A stretch of 64,000 bases of DNA, from assembly GCF_000342005.1 (NCBI RefSeq), contig NZ_AOHO01000085.1, positions 62,001-126,000 of the forward strand, given 5' to 3'. Origin of the DNA: Amycolatopsis decaplanina DSM 44594. GTDB lineage: Bacteria; Actinomycetota; Actinomycetes; Mycobacteriales; Pseudonocardiaceae. Made by a program: the position numbers and the translations under genes. Each line of letters starts with the position of its first letter. Position 1 is the stretch's first letter. Below, piece by piece: positions 18,248-27,213 of this stretch. A model generated the notes under the pieces. That model saw nothing but the letters and a program-made list of their open reading frames with translations, made no database searches and was not told where the DNA came from.

Positions 18248-20599
18248 CTAAATGCGGACGATCTGTGTGGCACCGAACGTGTCCTTCACCGGCACCTCGA
18301 CGGTCTTCCGCCGCACGGTCACGCGCAGGGCATCCTGCCGCTGCGTCGGATCCGAAACGGCCAGCTGCCAACCGTTCCCCGTCCGGCCGAGCGCCACCGA
18401 CGCAGGACCGGACACCGACACCTCGTCGACGGAGCCGGCCTCGAAGAAGTTCGCCAGCAGGGTCGCGTCCCACAGCCGGACGGCCTGCACGGTCGCGGTG
18501 TTGGACCGCACACGCCACGCCCAGGCCGAGGCGATCGTCTCCAGCACCGACGCGGTGGGAAGGACCACGTAGGCGTAGCGCGCGTTGGAGGGCTTGATCC
18601 CGTGCTCGATCACCAGCTTCTGATAGCGCCGGGTGTAGGGCACCGTGGTGCCCTTGGTGTTGGCGCCCTTGTCGACGTCGCGCCAGGTCCCCGTCCGGTC
18701 CTCGCGCAGCGCGGTCACCTCGGCGTCGTCGAGCAGGACGTAGCCACCGACCCTCTCGAGGTGCAACCATCGCTTGCGCCGCAGGGACTCCGAGCCGCCG
18801 ACCAGATGACCATCGGCCAGCAGGACACCGGATCCGTTCTCACCGAGGTTGCGGTTCTCGATCGTGGTCCGGATCCGCTCGCCGGAGGAGTCGGTGATCC
18901 CGGCACCGAGGCACACCACACCCGACGGCGTGAAGAACCACGACTTCTTCGCGGTCAGCGTGCCGTCCTGCGAAATGAAGTCGAGGGCGTGCGCGCCGTG
19001 CCGCGCGTCCCAGCGGACTCCACCGCAGTGATCCTTGCTGGTCAGCGGCACCTGCTCCAGTTTCGGGGCCGGGCCGGTCTTGGTGGTCGTGCCCGGCAGC
19101 AGCAGCGGGTCGACCGTCGGCCAGTAGGCGTCGGTGAAGTGCCCTTTGGCCTTGGGCAGGAACAGGTACAGCGAACCGTCGCCGGTGTACCAGCCGTGCA
19201 GGTTCATCGAGTTGACCGACTCGTACCGCGCGATCCGTGTCGAGGCGATGCCGAGCGAGGCCGACCAGCCTTCGGTGATGTGCACCATCCGGTCCTGCTG
19301 GCCGAACACGCGATGCGTCGCGACCGTCGGCGTCGGCCGGATCTCGGTCGCCAGCAACTCTTGCGCGAACTCGATGCCGGGGATGCCGACGAGGTCCGGT
19401 CCCGGCGCGAACCGCTCGGGGTCAGGGATCTTGAGGTACGGCGCGAAAGTGTCCTCGGTGATCCACTTCGCGGCCAGGCCGCCGAGTTCATCCTTGCGCT
19501 TCCCGCTCGCCGATCGCGCCAGCAGGACCACCGCGCCGGTGAGCTGGTGCCCGATGTCGTGCGCGGATTCCCCTTGCCGGGAAAGGAACCGGCCGCGGAC
19601 GGACTCCATCAGCGCGCCCGCGTAGACGAACGGCGCGAACGTGTCCGAGACCAGCCCGTACGCCGCGTCGCGCACCTCGGCGGGCAGTTCGAACTCCGTG
19701 CCCTTGGTGACGTGGATGGCGGACGCGACGGCGGTGAGCAGGATGATGCCGTAATGGCCGGGATACGGCACCGAATCGTGCTGGAGGAAGGAACCGTCGG
19801 TGTGGAAGCCGTCGCCCGCCGCGCGGTGGAGTTTGGCGATGACGCTCGCCGCTCCCCCGCCTTCGGCGTCGGTGAACGCCCCGACGCCGCGTCTGATCCG
19901 TTCGACGTCCCCGAGCATCGCGCCGGAGACGATGGAGATCGTCGACTTGTCCGCGCGGTTGGCGCCGGTTTCGACGACGCTCGGGTTGTTGGTGCGCAGG
20001 TTCGGGTTGCCGGAGAATTTCAGCACCGGCCTCAGGTACTTGGCGAGTTCGTCCTGGGTGAGCTCGTCCGCGACCGTCGCGAGGATGTGCAGCAGGTAGA
20101 GCGGGATGCCGATCTCGTAGGTGTACCAGTTGCCGATCTCGGTGGTCTTCTCGCTGTACTGATCGCTGGTGTACAGCAGTTCCAGCGCCGCCTTGATCCG
20201 GCCGAGCACGGCGGGATCGCCCGCCAGCGCACCGCCCGGGGTACCCCAGTTGACCGCGATCGCGCGGAGCCGGGCGTACATCGACGTCGTGAACTCGCTG
20301 CCGGGGCCGAGTGGAAGGTCCTTCCACAATGGACCGTCGCCGACCGTCATGCTGTCGTGGTAGGCCTTCGCGACCCTGTCGAGATTCGCCAGCGCGGCCG
20401 TGCGTTCCGCTGACGGCCGGTTGATGCCGGTCTGCAGCTCGCGATAGCCGGTGACGATGGAGGACGTACCCGACGGACCCGGAGGCGCGGGCCGCGCTGA
20501 CGAAGGACTCGCGAGAGCGGACGTGAGCGCCACCGAAGCGGCCGCCGCCGTGCCCGAGCGCAGGGCGGTTCGTCTGGTGACGTCAGCGAAGTGGGGCAT
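18248..20599 (-). CDS. Polysaccharide lyase family 8 (hyaluronate/chondroitin/xanthan lyase type), Tat-exported
   Basis: About 783 residues. A twin-arginine signal (TRRTALRSG plus hydrophobic stretch to residue ~35) directs export. The alpha/alpha-toroid catalytic domain (~50-390) carries the PL8 Asn-His-Tyr set: Asn in VVETGANRAD, His in GSFLQHDSVPY and Tyr in YPGHYG. Beta-sandwich domains follow (~400-780; GQQDRMVHITEGW, ENRNLGENGSGVLLADG). PL8 enzymes beta-eliminate uronic-acid-containing glycans, releasing 4,5-unsaturated uronates; hyaluronan, chondroitin and xanthan cannot be told apart here. ATG 20599 follows GGGAGG. It is the last gene of the minus-strand uronate locus, but the class A palindrome and 75 bp separate it from the dehydrogenase gene, so it may be partly uncoupled. 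Confidence 0.88.
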   Translation of the reverse strand: MPHFADVTRRTALRSGTAAAASVALTSALASPSSARPAPPGPSGTSSIVTGYRELQTGINRPSAERTAALANLDRVAKAYHDSMTVGDGPLWKDLPLGPGSEFTTSMYARLRAIAVNWGTPGGALAGDPAVLGRIKAALELLYTSDQYSEKTTEIGNWYTYEIGIPLYLLHILATVADELTQDELAKYLRPVLKFSGNPNLRTNNPSVVETGANRADKSTISIVSGAMLGDVERIRRGVGAFTDAEGGGAASVIAKLHRAAGDGFHTDGSFLQHDSVPYPGHYGIILLTAVASAIHVTKGTEFELPAEVRDAAYGLVSDTFAPFVYAGALMESVRGRFLSRQGESAHDIGHQLTGAVVLLARSASGKRKDELGGLAAKWITEDTFAPYLKIPDPERFAPGPDLVGIPGIEFAQELLATEIRPTPTVATHRVFGQQDRMVHITEGWSASLGIASTRIARYESVNSMNLHGWYTGDGSLYLFLPKAKGHFTDAYWPTVDPLLLPGTTTKTGPAPKLEQVPLTSKDHCGGVRWDARHGAHALDFISQDGTLTAKKSWFFTPSGVVCLGAGITDSSGERIRTTIENRNLGENGSGVLLADGHLVGGSESLRRKRWLHLERVGGYVLLDDAEVTALREDRTGTWRDVDKGANTKGTTVPYTRRYQKLVIEHGIKPSNARYAYVVLPTASVLETIASAWAWRVRSNTATVQAVRLWDATLLANFFEAGSVDEVSVSGPASVALGRTGNGWQLAVSDPTQRQDALRVTVRRKTVEVPVKDTFGATQIVRI

Positions 20600-20623
20600 G
20601 ACGGGGCCTCCCAAGGTCTAGGG

Positions 20624-20669
20624 CTCGTGAGTGGTAAGGACGGTTAGAACCGTCCTTACCACTCACGAG
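20624..20669. terminator. Class A palindrome between dehydrogenase and lyase genes
   Basis: 46 bp identical, base for base, to 11748-11793: 22-bp perfect arms and centre AG. It starts 5 bp after the stop of the aldehyde dehydrogenase gene, read on the minus strand, and precedes the PL8 gene in the same direction. Here it would terminate or attenuate transcription within an apparent operon. Confidence 0.75.
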
Positions 20670-20674
20670 GTTTT

Positions 20675-22132
20675 CTAGCGTTTCCCGTCGATCCTGCGGG
20701 GCAGGTCCCACGGGTTGTTCTCCTGCAGCGGTTCCGGCAGCAGCGCGTCGGGGAAGCCCTGCCAGGCGATCGGCCGCAGGAACCGCTCGATCGCGGCGGT
20801 GCCGACCGAGGTACTGGTCGGCGCGGTGGTCGCCGGGTAGGGACCACCGTGTTCCTGTGCCCAGGTGACCGTGACGCCGGTCGGCCAGTCGTTCCACAGC
20901 AGGCGGCCGGCGACCCGGGTCAGCGACGGGAGGACCGGGCGGATCCAGTCCACATCGGACTCCTCACCCTGGATGGTCGCGGTGAGCCCTGGTTCCATCA
21001 CGCCGAGCAGGCTGATCAGCTCGGCCTGGTCGGCGTAGGTGACGATCAGCGACGCCGGGCCGAAGCATTCCTCGCGGACGGTGTCGGCGTCGGCCAGGAA
21101 TGCCTTGGCGGTGGTGGCGAGCAGGGTCGCGCCGTGTGAGATCCCTTCCGTGCCACCGGACTCCGAGAGCACCTCGACACCGGCGACCTCGCTCAGCTTC
21201 GCCAGTCCGCCGGCGAAGCCCGCCGCGATGCGCTCGTTGAGCATCGGCTGCGCCGGGATCGCCGAGACGGCCTCGCGCAGCGTGTCTTCGAGGCCGTGGC
21301 CCTCGGGAAGGAACAGCAGCCCCGGCTTGGTGCAGAACTGCCCCGCGCCGAGCGTGAACGAACCCGCGTAGCCCTTGGCGACCGCCTCACCGCGAGCGTC
21401 GATCGCGGCTTGCGTGACCACGACCGGGTTGACGCTGCCGAGTTCTCCGTAGAACGGGATCGGCGACGGCCGCGAGGTCGCGATGTCGAACAGCGCGCGC
21501 CCGCCCGGCACCGAACCGGTGAACGACGCCGCCTGGATCCGCGGGTCCTTCAACGCCGCGACGCCGTTCTGCTGGCCGTGGATGACCGCGAAGATCCCTT
21601 CCGGGGCACCGGCCTTGACCAGCGCCTCACGCAGGACCTCGCCGGTGCGGGCGGACAGCTCCGGGTGCCCCGAGTGCGCCTTGAGCACGACCGGGCAGCC
21701 CGCGGCCAGCGCCGACGCGGTGTCACCGCCCGCGACGCTGAACGCGAACGGGAAGTTGCTGGCGGCGAACACCAGCACCGGTCCGATCGGGGTGAGCAGC
21801 CGCCGGATGTCCGGCCGCGGCCCCATCGGCCACGCGGCGTCCGCGTGGTCGACGGTGGCGCCGAGGAACTCGCCGTCGGCCAGCACCTCGCCGAACAGGC
21901 GCAGCTGGAACGTCGTGCGCTTCAGCTCTCCCTGCAGGCGCGGCGAGGCCGGGAGATGCGTCTCCCGGTTGGCCAGCGCGATCAGCTCGTCGGCGGCCGC
22001 GTCGAGGGCGTCCGCGGCCGCGTTCAGCCATCCGGCGCGCTGGGCTGGGGTCGCGGCCGCCGCCGTGCCTGCCGCATCGGCGGCGGCCGCGAGGATCTGT
22101 TCGAGCGTGGCGGGATCCGTTGCCTGGCTCAT
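20675..22132 (-). CDS. 2,5-dioxovalerate (alpha-ketoglutarate semialdehyde) dehydrogenase
   Basis: About 485 residues, aldehyde dehydrogenase superfamily. Landmarks are the nucleotide-binding VFAASNFPFAFSVAGGDT and VVLKAHSGHPE, the catalytic region GELGSVNPVV (general base Glu) and the cysteine nucleophile in TLGAGQFCTKPG, with EECFGPASLIV later. The FPFAFSVAGGDT and QFCTKPG forms are those of NADP-dependent ketoglutarate semialdehyde dehydrogenases. It catalyses the last step of the oxidative uronate/glucarate route, giving 2-oxoglutarate. ATG 22132 lies 15 bp after the upstream gene and fits an operon with gudD and the dehydratase. Strand and neighbours strongly support the substrate. Confidence 0.9.
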   Translation of the reverse strand: MSQATDPATLEQILAAAADAAGTAAAATPAQRAGWLNAAADALDAAADELIALANRETHLPASPRLQGELKRTTFQLRLFGEVLADGEFLGATVDHADAAWPMGPRPDIRRLLTPIGPVLVFAASNFPFAFSVAGGDTASALAAGCPVVLKAHSGHPELSARTGEVLREALVKAGAPEGIFAVIHGQQNGVAALKDPRIQAASFTGSVPGGRALFDIATSRPSPIPFYGELGSVNPVVVTQAAIDARGEAVAKGYAGSFTLGAGQFCTKPGLLFLPEGHGLEDTLREAVSAIPAQPMLNERIAAGFAGGLAKLSEVAGVEVLSESGGTEGISHGATLLATTAKAFLADADTVREECFGPASLIVTYADQAELISLLGVMEPGLTATIQGEESDVDWIRPVLPSLTRVAGRLLWNDWPTGVTVTWAQEHGGPYPATTAPTSTSVGTAAIERFLRPIAWQGFPDALLPEPLQENNPWDLPRRIDGKR

Positions 22133-22147
22133 GATTTTCTGCTTCTC

Positions 22148-23293
22148 CTAGAGTTCTTGCGCGGCGCTGACGGCGGCGATGAGATCCGCCCAGCGCCCCG
22201 GGCCGGCGAGGCCGAGGTGGTACAGGTGCAGTTCGGTGGCGCCTGCCTTGCCGAGTTCGGTGGTGTAGGCCTCGATGTCGGGCACCGGGGTCGCCGCCAC
22301 CGCGGTGATGTAGCTGCCGACGGCGACCTTCTCCGGCAGTTTCGCCCGTGCCGCCGCGACGGCGCCCACACTGGGGTGACCGGGTGCCCAGTTCTGCAGC
22401 ACCACCGCGTCGACGTCGTCCGGGGCGGACGGTGTCAGTCCCGGCAGCGCGCCGGTGACCCAGGGGTCCATCGCGCCGTGCAGCACGATCCTGGGCCCGG
22501 ACGGGATCTTCGCGAGCACCTCACGCCGGAGGGCGTCGGTCGCCTGCTGGCGGGTGTCGAGCAGGACCTGCCGCAGGGTGGGCAGGATCTTGTCCTCTCC
22601 TGTGCGGAGGTCGCCGCTGTCGATCAGCCGACGGACCTCGGCACGCAGCTTGCCCAGTGCCTTCGCCGGATCCTGCCCGGCCGCCGCCCAGGCGTCGAGA
22701 CAGGCGTCGCAGCAACAGATCGAAAGCAGCCGGGCCACCGCGGGCGACCAGACGCCGTCGGTCTTCTCGTGCTGGTGCTGGTGCACGGCGCCGAGCGGAC
22801 CACACGCCTCGAGGATGACCGTGGCGAAGTCGAGCCCGGCGAGGCTTTCCGCGGTCACGTTCGCCGCGTACTCGCGGACGGCGGGCTGGCCGGGGCACAG
22901 CGCCCACGGATACCGCTCGCCGAAACAGTTGCGCACGGTGAAATCGGGGAACTCCGTGCCCAGCTGGGAATTATGGGTCAGCACGAGCCACGCCGCGGCC
23001 GGGATACCCGCCTCGTTCAACGCCCGGACGGCGTCACCCGCGCTGTCGCGGCTTTCGACCCAGTCCGGTTCGGCGGGCCTCAGCTCACCCCAGGCCTCCT
23101 CACGCACCGGCCGGTACAGCGCCGCGTGGCGCGCGACGACCGAGGTGCGCTCGGGCGACCAGGGCGTCGCCGCGCGGGCGCTGTGATACGACACCGCGAC
23201 GGCGACCTCGTCGACGCCGAGTTCCCGTACGCGCTCGACGAACCCGGGGTCGTCGACGACGTCCCAGGGGTAGGCGTATCCGGTGACCTTCAC
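22148..23293 (-). CDS. Unassigned TIM-barrel-like protein in uronate operon
   Basis: About 381 residues with no signal peptide. The start GTG 23293 lies 4 bp after the glucarate dehydratase stop, with GACGAG just before it. The pattern of strands and short helices (VTGYAYPWDVV, AAAWLVLTHNSQ, DFATVILEACGPLGAVH, RIVLHGAMDPW, AVVLQNWAPGHP, VAVGSYITAV) looks like a (beta/alpha)8 barrel. It carries a histidine-rich HQHQHEK segment and a four-cysteine cluster SICCCDACLDAW. Similar cysteine-bearing barrels occur among putative glycoside hydrolases, so cleaving unsaturated or intact uronyl oligosaccharides is a guess that fits the missing step between PL8 lyase and uronate dehydrogenase. No family can be named with confidence; the function is open. 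Confidence 0.75.
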   Translation of the reverse strand: MKVTGYAYPWDVVDDPGFVERVRELGVDEVAVAVSYHSARAATPWSPERTSVVARHAALYRPVREEAWGELRPAEPDWVESRDSAGDAVRALNEAGIPAAAWLVLTHNSQLGTEFPDFTVRNCFGERYPWALCPGQPAVREYAANVTAESLAGLDFATVILEACGPLGAVHQHQHEKTDGVWSPAVARLLSICCCDACLDAWAAAGQDPAKALGKLRAEVRRLIDSGDLRTGEDKILPTLRQVLLDTRQQATDALRREVLAKIPSGPRIVLHGAMDPWVTGALPGLTPSAPDDVDAVVLQNWAPGHPSVGAVAAARAKLPEKVAVGSYITAVAATPVPDIEAYTTELGKAGATELHLYHLGLAGPGRWADLIAAVSAAQEL

Positions 23294-23297
23294 CTCG

Positions 23298-24554
23298 TCA
23301 CCACCGTGCCGTGTTCGGTTCGAAGCTTCCGACGAACTTCCGCATATAGGTCACGTCATCCCGTTTGGTCTGTCCACTTCGGACATAGTCTTCATGGGCC
23401 CGCGCCAGCGCGTCGGGGTCGAGTTCGACCCCGAGCCCCGGCTTGCCGGGCACCGCGACCGCACCGTCGACGAACTCCAGCGCACCCGGGGCGATGACGT
23501 CGGCCGTCTTCCACGGCCAGTGGGTGTCGCAGGCGTAGGTCAGGTGCGGCGTCGCCGCGGCCACGTGCACCATAGCGGCCAGACTGATCCCGAGATGACT
23601 GTTCGAATGCATGGAAAGCCCCACGTCGAAGCATTCCGCCGTGGTGGAGAGGGCCTGGGTGTCCCGCAGACCACCCCAGTAATGATGGTCCGAAAGTATT
23701 ACGCCGACCGCTCGCTGCCGGAACGCGGGCTCGATGTCCGCGAAGCGCACGACGCACATGTTCGTGGCCAGCGGCATGTTCGCCTTCTCGGCGACCCGCG
23801 CCATGCCCTCGATGCCCGGCGTCGGGTCTTCGAGGTACTCCAGGACGCCGTCGAGTTCTTCGGCGACCCGGATCCCCGTCTCGACGGTCCACGCCGCGTT
23901 CGGGTCGATCCGGAGCGGGTGGTCGGGGAACGCCTCCGCGAGCGCGCGGATCCCGTCCATCTCCTGGTCGGGGTCGAAGGCGCCGCCCTTGAGTTTGATG
24001 GAGCCGAAGCCGTACTCCTCCACCATGCGGCGTGCCTCGCCGACGAGCGCCTCCGGCGTGGTCACCTCACCCCACGAGTCCTCCTCGGCGCCGAGGTGGG
24101 CGCCGAACTTGTAGAACAGGTAGGCGGAGAAGTCGACGGCGTCGCGCGCCTTGCCGCCGAGCAGGTCCACCACCGGCCTGCCGAGGTAGTGGCCCTGCGC
24201 GTCGAGCGCGGCCACCTCGAACAGCGAGTACACGCTGGCGACGGTCTTGCTGACGGAGAAGCCGCCGGTGAGCCCGTGAGCGTCGGCGAAGACGACCTCG
24301 CCGAGTGTGGTGGCGATCTTCCGGCGGAGGCCGGGCAGGTCGAACACGTCGTGCCCCTTGAGTTCCGGGAGCACCTTCCTGACCTGCTCAAGGAACGCGA
24401 GGTCACCGTAGGACTCGCCGAGGCCGACCACACCGTCCTCGCAGATCAGCTGGACGACACCGCGTAGCGCGAAGGGCTCGTGCACGCCCATCGCGTTGAG
24501 CAGCGGCGGGTCGGCGAAGGCGACCGGGGTCAGGACGACGTCGAGAACCTTCAT
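23298..24554 (-). CDS. gudD: Glucarate dehydratase
   Basis: About 418 residues, enolase superfamily. The catalytic KxK appears as SIKLKGG. Metal ligands lie in RIDPNAAW, LEDPTPG and the following ATNMCVV strand, and the His-Asp dyad partner in SDHHYWGG; MHSNSHLGISLA completes the family signature. It dehydrates D-glucarate (and L-idarate) to 5-dehydro-4-deoxy-D-glucarate. ATG 24554 starts 2 bp after the stop of the upstream dehydratase gene, so coupling is near certain. It sits at the middle of the uronate operon, fed by uronate dehydrogenase encoded on the other strand. Confidence 0.95.
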   Translation of the reverse strand: MKVLDVVLTPVAFADPPLLNAMGVHEPFALRGVVQLICEDGVVGLGESYGDLAFLEQVRKVLPELKGHDVFDLPGLRRKIATTLGEVVFADAHGLTGGFSVSKTVASVYSLFEVAALDAQGHYLGRPVVDLLGGKARDAVDFSAYLFYKFGAHLGAEEDSWGEVTTPEALVGEARRMVEEYGFGSIKLKGGAFDPDQEMDGIRALAEAFPDHPLRIDPNAAWTVETGIRVAEELDGVLEYLEDPTPGIEGMARVAEKANMPLATNMCVVRFADIEPAFRQRAVGVILSDHHYWGGLRDTQALSTTAECFDVGLSMHSNSHLGISLAAMVHVAAATPHLTYACDTHWPWKTADVIAPGALEFVDGAVAVPGKPGLGVELDPDALARAHEDYVRSGQTKRDDVTYMRKFVGSFEPNTARW

Positions 24555-24556
24555 CT

Positions 24557-25501
24557 TCAGGCACCGGCCTCGACGGTCTTGAGGACGGCGAACCCGTCGT
24601 CGATGATCTTCTCCAGGCGGGCGATCTGGTCCGCGGTGGGCTCGACCAGCGGCGGCCGGACCGAGCCGACCTTGTCGCCGCGCAGCCGCGCGGCGGCCTT
24701 GACCAGCGACACGGCGAAGCCCTGTCCCTCGTCCCGCAGCGCCACCAGCGGAAGGTAGAACCCGGCGAGCAGCGCCTCCATGACGGCGTCGTCGTTCTCC
24801 GCGAGCGCGCGGTGGAAGCGGGCCGCGATCTCGGGGGCGAAACAGTGCACGGCCGAGGAATACCGCGCCACGCCGACCGCGGAGTAGGCGCGCGCGGAGA
24901 CCTCCGCTGTGGGAAGACCGTTGAAGAACAGGAAATCCCTGGCCCGGTCGGTGCCGGTCGAGCGGATCGTGGTGATGATCCGGCTCATGAGCTCGACGTC
25001 GCCGAAGCCGTCCTTGATGCCGACCACCGACGGGATGTCGAGCAGGTCCACGGCCGAGTCCGGGGTGAACACACCGGTGGAACGGTGGTAGACGATCACC
25101 GGGATCGACGAATCGCCGACGGCGTACCGGACGTGGTCGACCAGACCGGAAGGCGGGCCGGTGACCAGGTAGGGCGGCAGGAGGAGGACGCCGTCCGCGC
25201 CGCCCGCCTCCGCCGCCGCGATCCCGGCACGGGCCGACGCCGCACCGCCGCCGGCCCCGACCCAGACGGGCACCCGCCCGGCGACGACCTCACGAGCCTT
25301 ACGCAGGATCGCTGCGTGCTCGTCCGGGGACAGCGAGCTGAATTCGCCCGTACCGCAGGCGACGAACAGCGCACCGGCTCCGGCGGCCACGTGGCTCTCG
25401 ACGGTTTCCGCGAACGCGTCGAGGTTGAGTTCCAGCCCCTCGGTGAAGGGGGTCAAGGGGAACGCCAGTAGGCCGTCGAGTTCGATCTTGGGCTGTGCCA
25501 T
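24557..25501 (-). CDS. 5-dehydro-4-deoxyglucarate dehydratase
   Basis: About 314 residues, dihydrodipicolinate synthase/N-acetylneuraminate lyase superfamily. The Schiff-base lysine is in VVGIKDGFGD and the catalytic tyrosine in VIVYHRSTGVF; the 2-oxoacid-binding motif reads ACGTGEFSSLSPDEH. The GTGEF form and VEPT ending are those of 5-keto-4-deoxyglucarate dehydratases rather than DapA. The enzyme decarboxylates and dehydrates the GudD product to 2,5-dioxovalerate, the substrate of the dehydrogenase at 20675. It sits between the symporter (46 bp upstream) and gudD (2 bp downstream). Confidence 0.93.
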   Translation of the reverse strand: MAQPKIELDGLLAFPLTPFTEGLELNLDAFAETVESHVAAGAGALFVACGTGEFSSLSPDEHAAILRKAREVVAGRVPVWVGAGGGAASARAGIAAAEAGGADGVLLLPPYLVTGPPSGLVDHVRYAVGDSSIPVIVYHRSTGVFTPDSAVDLLDIPSVVGIKDGFGDVELMSRIITTIRSTGTDRARDFLFFNGLPTAEVSARAYSAVGVARYSSAVHCFAPEIAARFHRALAENDDAVMEALLAGFYLPLVALRDEGQGFAVSLVKAAARLRGDKVGSVRPPLVEPTADQIARLEKIIDDGFAVLKTVEAGA

Positions 25502-25547
25502 GGATTTCTCTTTCGTTCTTTGTGGATGGTCCCGGGTACGGGCCCGG

Positions 25548-27059
25548 TCAGGCGGGCACGGTGGTGCCGTCCTGCGACTTGCGGGGTGTGACGTCGTCGT
25601 CGCGGTCGATCGTGTCGATGATCTCGTCGGTGGAGGCCTTGCGCTCGGGCATGAGGTAGCCGAGCCCGATGAACAGCGCCAGCGAGACCAGGATCGGGGT
25701 GGACACGGTGACCGCGAGGGTGGCGTTGTAGCCGTAGTAAGCGATCGCGTAGGCGATGAGACCGCCCGCCCACGAGATCAGCGCCGCGCGGGAGCCGGAG
25801 CGGCGGAACGCCGGGAGCATGCCGAGCAGCAGCGGCACCGAGATCGGGCCCATCAGGGCCGCGACCCAGAGCACCACGATACCGAGGACACCGCCGAGTT
25901 TCTCGGCCTGCGTGGCCACCGCCATGGTCAGCACGACGAAGATCACCGTCGAAACCCGCGCGGCGAGCAGCCCCTGCGATTCGGTGAAGTTCCTGGCCTT
26001 CTTCCACAGCACCGGCATCATGTCGCGGGTGATCACCGCCGAGATCGCGTTGGCGTCGGAGGAGACCATCGCCATGGTGTGCGAGAAGATCCCGGCCAGC
26101 ACCAGCCCGACCAGACCCGGCGGGAGGAACGTCGTGGTCATGATCGCGTAGGCGTTGTTGGGGTTCGAGATGTTCGGGATCAGCAGCGGGGCCGCGAACA
26201 TCGGGAACATCATCACCAGCGGCCACACCAGGTACAGGATCGAGGAGAGCCGCGCGCCGCGACGGGCTTCGTAGGTGTTCGGCGCGGCCATGTAGCGCTG
26301 CGCCAGGTTCCACATACCGCCGTTGTACTCCAGCGTCTTCACCAGCACGTAGACGAGCAACACCACGGTGGTGAACTTCGACGTGGTCGGGTTGAGGTGG
26401 GCCGGCGGGAGGTCACCCCAGACGGTCCACAGGCCGGAGACGCCGCCGAGCTTGTCCAGCACGACCCACAGCATCACGATCGCCGCGATGGCCTGGATGA
26501 CGAACTGGCCGAAGTCGGTGAGCGCGTCGGCCCAGAGACCGCCGACGGTGCAGTAGATCAGCGTGATCGAACCGGTGATGATGATGCCCCAGGTGTAGGG
26601 CACGCCCGCGAAGACGTTGAGGATCGTCGCGACCGCGAACCACTTGGCCGCGATGTCGAAGATCTTCAGGAGGCTGCCGCTCCAGGCCAGCGCCTGCTGG
26701 GTGGGCACGTTGAAGCGCTTCGCCAGGTACTCGAGAGGCGAGGCGACACCGAGCTTCGAGCGCAGCCGGTTCCACCGCGAGGCGAACAACCAGCTGCCGA
26801 TGCCGACGCCGATCCCGATACTGGCCATGCCCCAGAAGTAGACGGTGATGCCGTCCGTGTACGCGACGCCCGCGTACGCGACGAAGAGCACGGCGCTGTA
26901 GCCGGACATGTGGTGGGAGATACCGGCCAGCCACCACGGCATTTTGCCGCCGGCCGTGAAGAAGTCGCTGACCGTGCTGACGCGGCTGTGCGACCACAAG
27001 CCGATCACCACCATCAGGACGAAGTACGCGGACACCATGATCCAGTCCAGTAAATGCAC
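25548..27059 (-). CDS. Sodium:solute symporter (SSS family), probable uronate/aldarate uptake
   Basis: About 503 residues with thirteen or so membrane segments. N-terminal WIMVSAYFVLMVVIGLWSHS, SDFFTAGGKMPWWLAG and the following SGYSAVLFVAYAG are typical of SSS transporters; later IFSHTMAMVSSDANAIS is the sodium-site region. It imports a solute with sodium, most likely glucuronate, galacturonate or glucarate by context. GTG 27059 is chosen because AAAGGAG lies 7 nt upstream and the first helix begins at residue 6; longer frames would cross the IclR operators. It is the first gene of the minus-strand operon, divergent from iclR. Confidence 0.9.
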   Translation of the reverse strand: MHLLDWIMVSAYFVLMVVIGLWSHSRVSTVSDFFTAGGKMPWWLAGISHHMSGYSAVLFVAYAGVAYTDGITVYFWGMASIGIGVGIGSWLFASRWNRLRSKLGVASPLEYLAKRFNVPTQQALAWSGSLLKIFDIAAKWFAVATILNVFAGVPYTWGIIITGSITLIYCTVGGLWADALTDFGQFVIQAIAAIVMLWVVLDKLGGVSGLWTVWGDLPPAHLNPTTSKFTTVVLLVYVLVKTLEYNGGMWNLAQRYMAAPNTYEARRGARLSSILYLVWPLVMMFPMFAAPLLIPNISNPNNAYAIMTTTFLPPGLVGLVLAGIFSHTMAMVSSDANAISAVITRDMMPVLWKKARNFTESQGLLAARVSTVIFVVLTMAVATQAEKLGGVLGIVVLWVAALMGPISVPLLLGMLPAFRRSGSRAALISWAGGLIAYAIAYYGYNATLAVTVSTPILVSLALFIGLGYLMPERKASTDEIIDTIDRDDDVTPRKSQDGTTVPA

Positions 27060-27100
27060 CGCTGACTCCTTTCCGCGTTCACGAAGGCCCAGCCCGACCT

Positions 27101-27153
27101 GTTCACATCCATGAACGGAGTCTGTTATAGTGATTATGTTCATCCATAAGAAC
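27101..27153. promoter_or_regulatory. Two IclR-type operators in the divergent symporter/iclR promoter
   Basis: Two related inverted repeats: GTTCACATCCATGAAC at 27101-27116 (5-bp arms GTTCA/TGAAC) and GTTCATCCATAAGAAC at 27138-27153 (arms GTTC/GAAC). Their half-sites share GTTCA and a central ATCCA. Between them the AT-rich TTATAGTGAT (27125-27134) can supply a -10 element on either strand. They are 37 bp apart start to start and lie 42-58 bp before the symporter GTG. IclR binding here would repress both directions until uronate or a metabolite relieves it; the inducer is inferred. Confidence 0.7.
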
Positions 27154-27213
27154 GCTGTTCGGGACGCTAATATGGCCGGAGTCACAAGTCAACGGCCGGA
27201 TGGAGGAGCGCGG

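Noticed and set aside
17345..20413. A very long open frame antisense to the hydrolase and PL8 lyase genes
   Set aside because: Composition is Arg/Gly/Asp-rich without domains and it mirrors the codon structure of the real minus-strand genes; typical of high-GC DNA.
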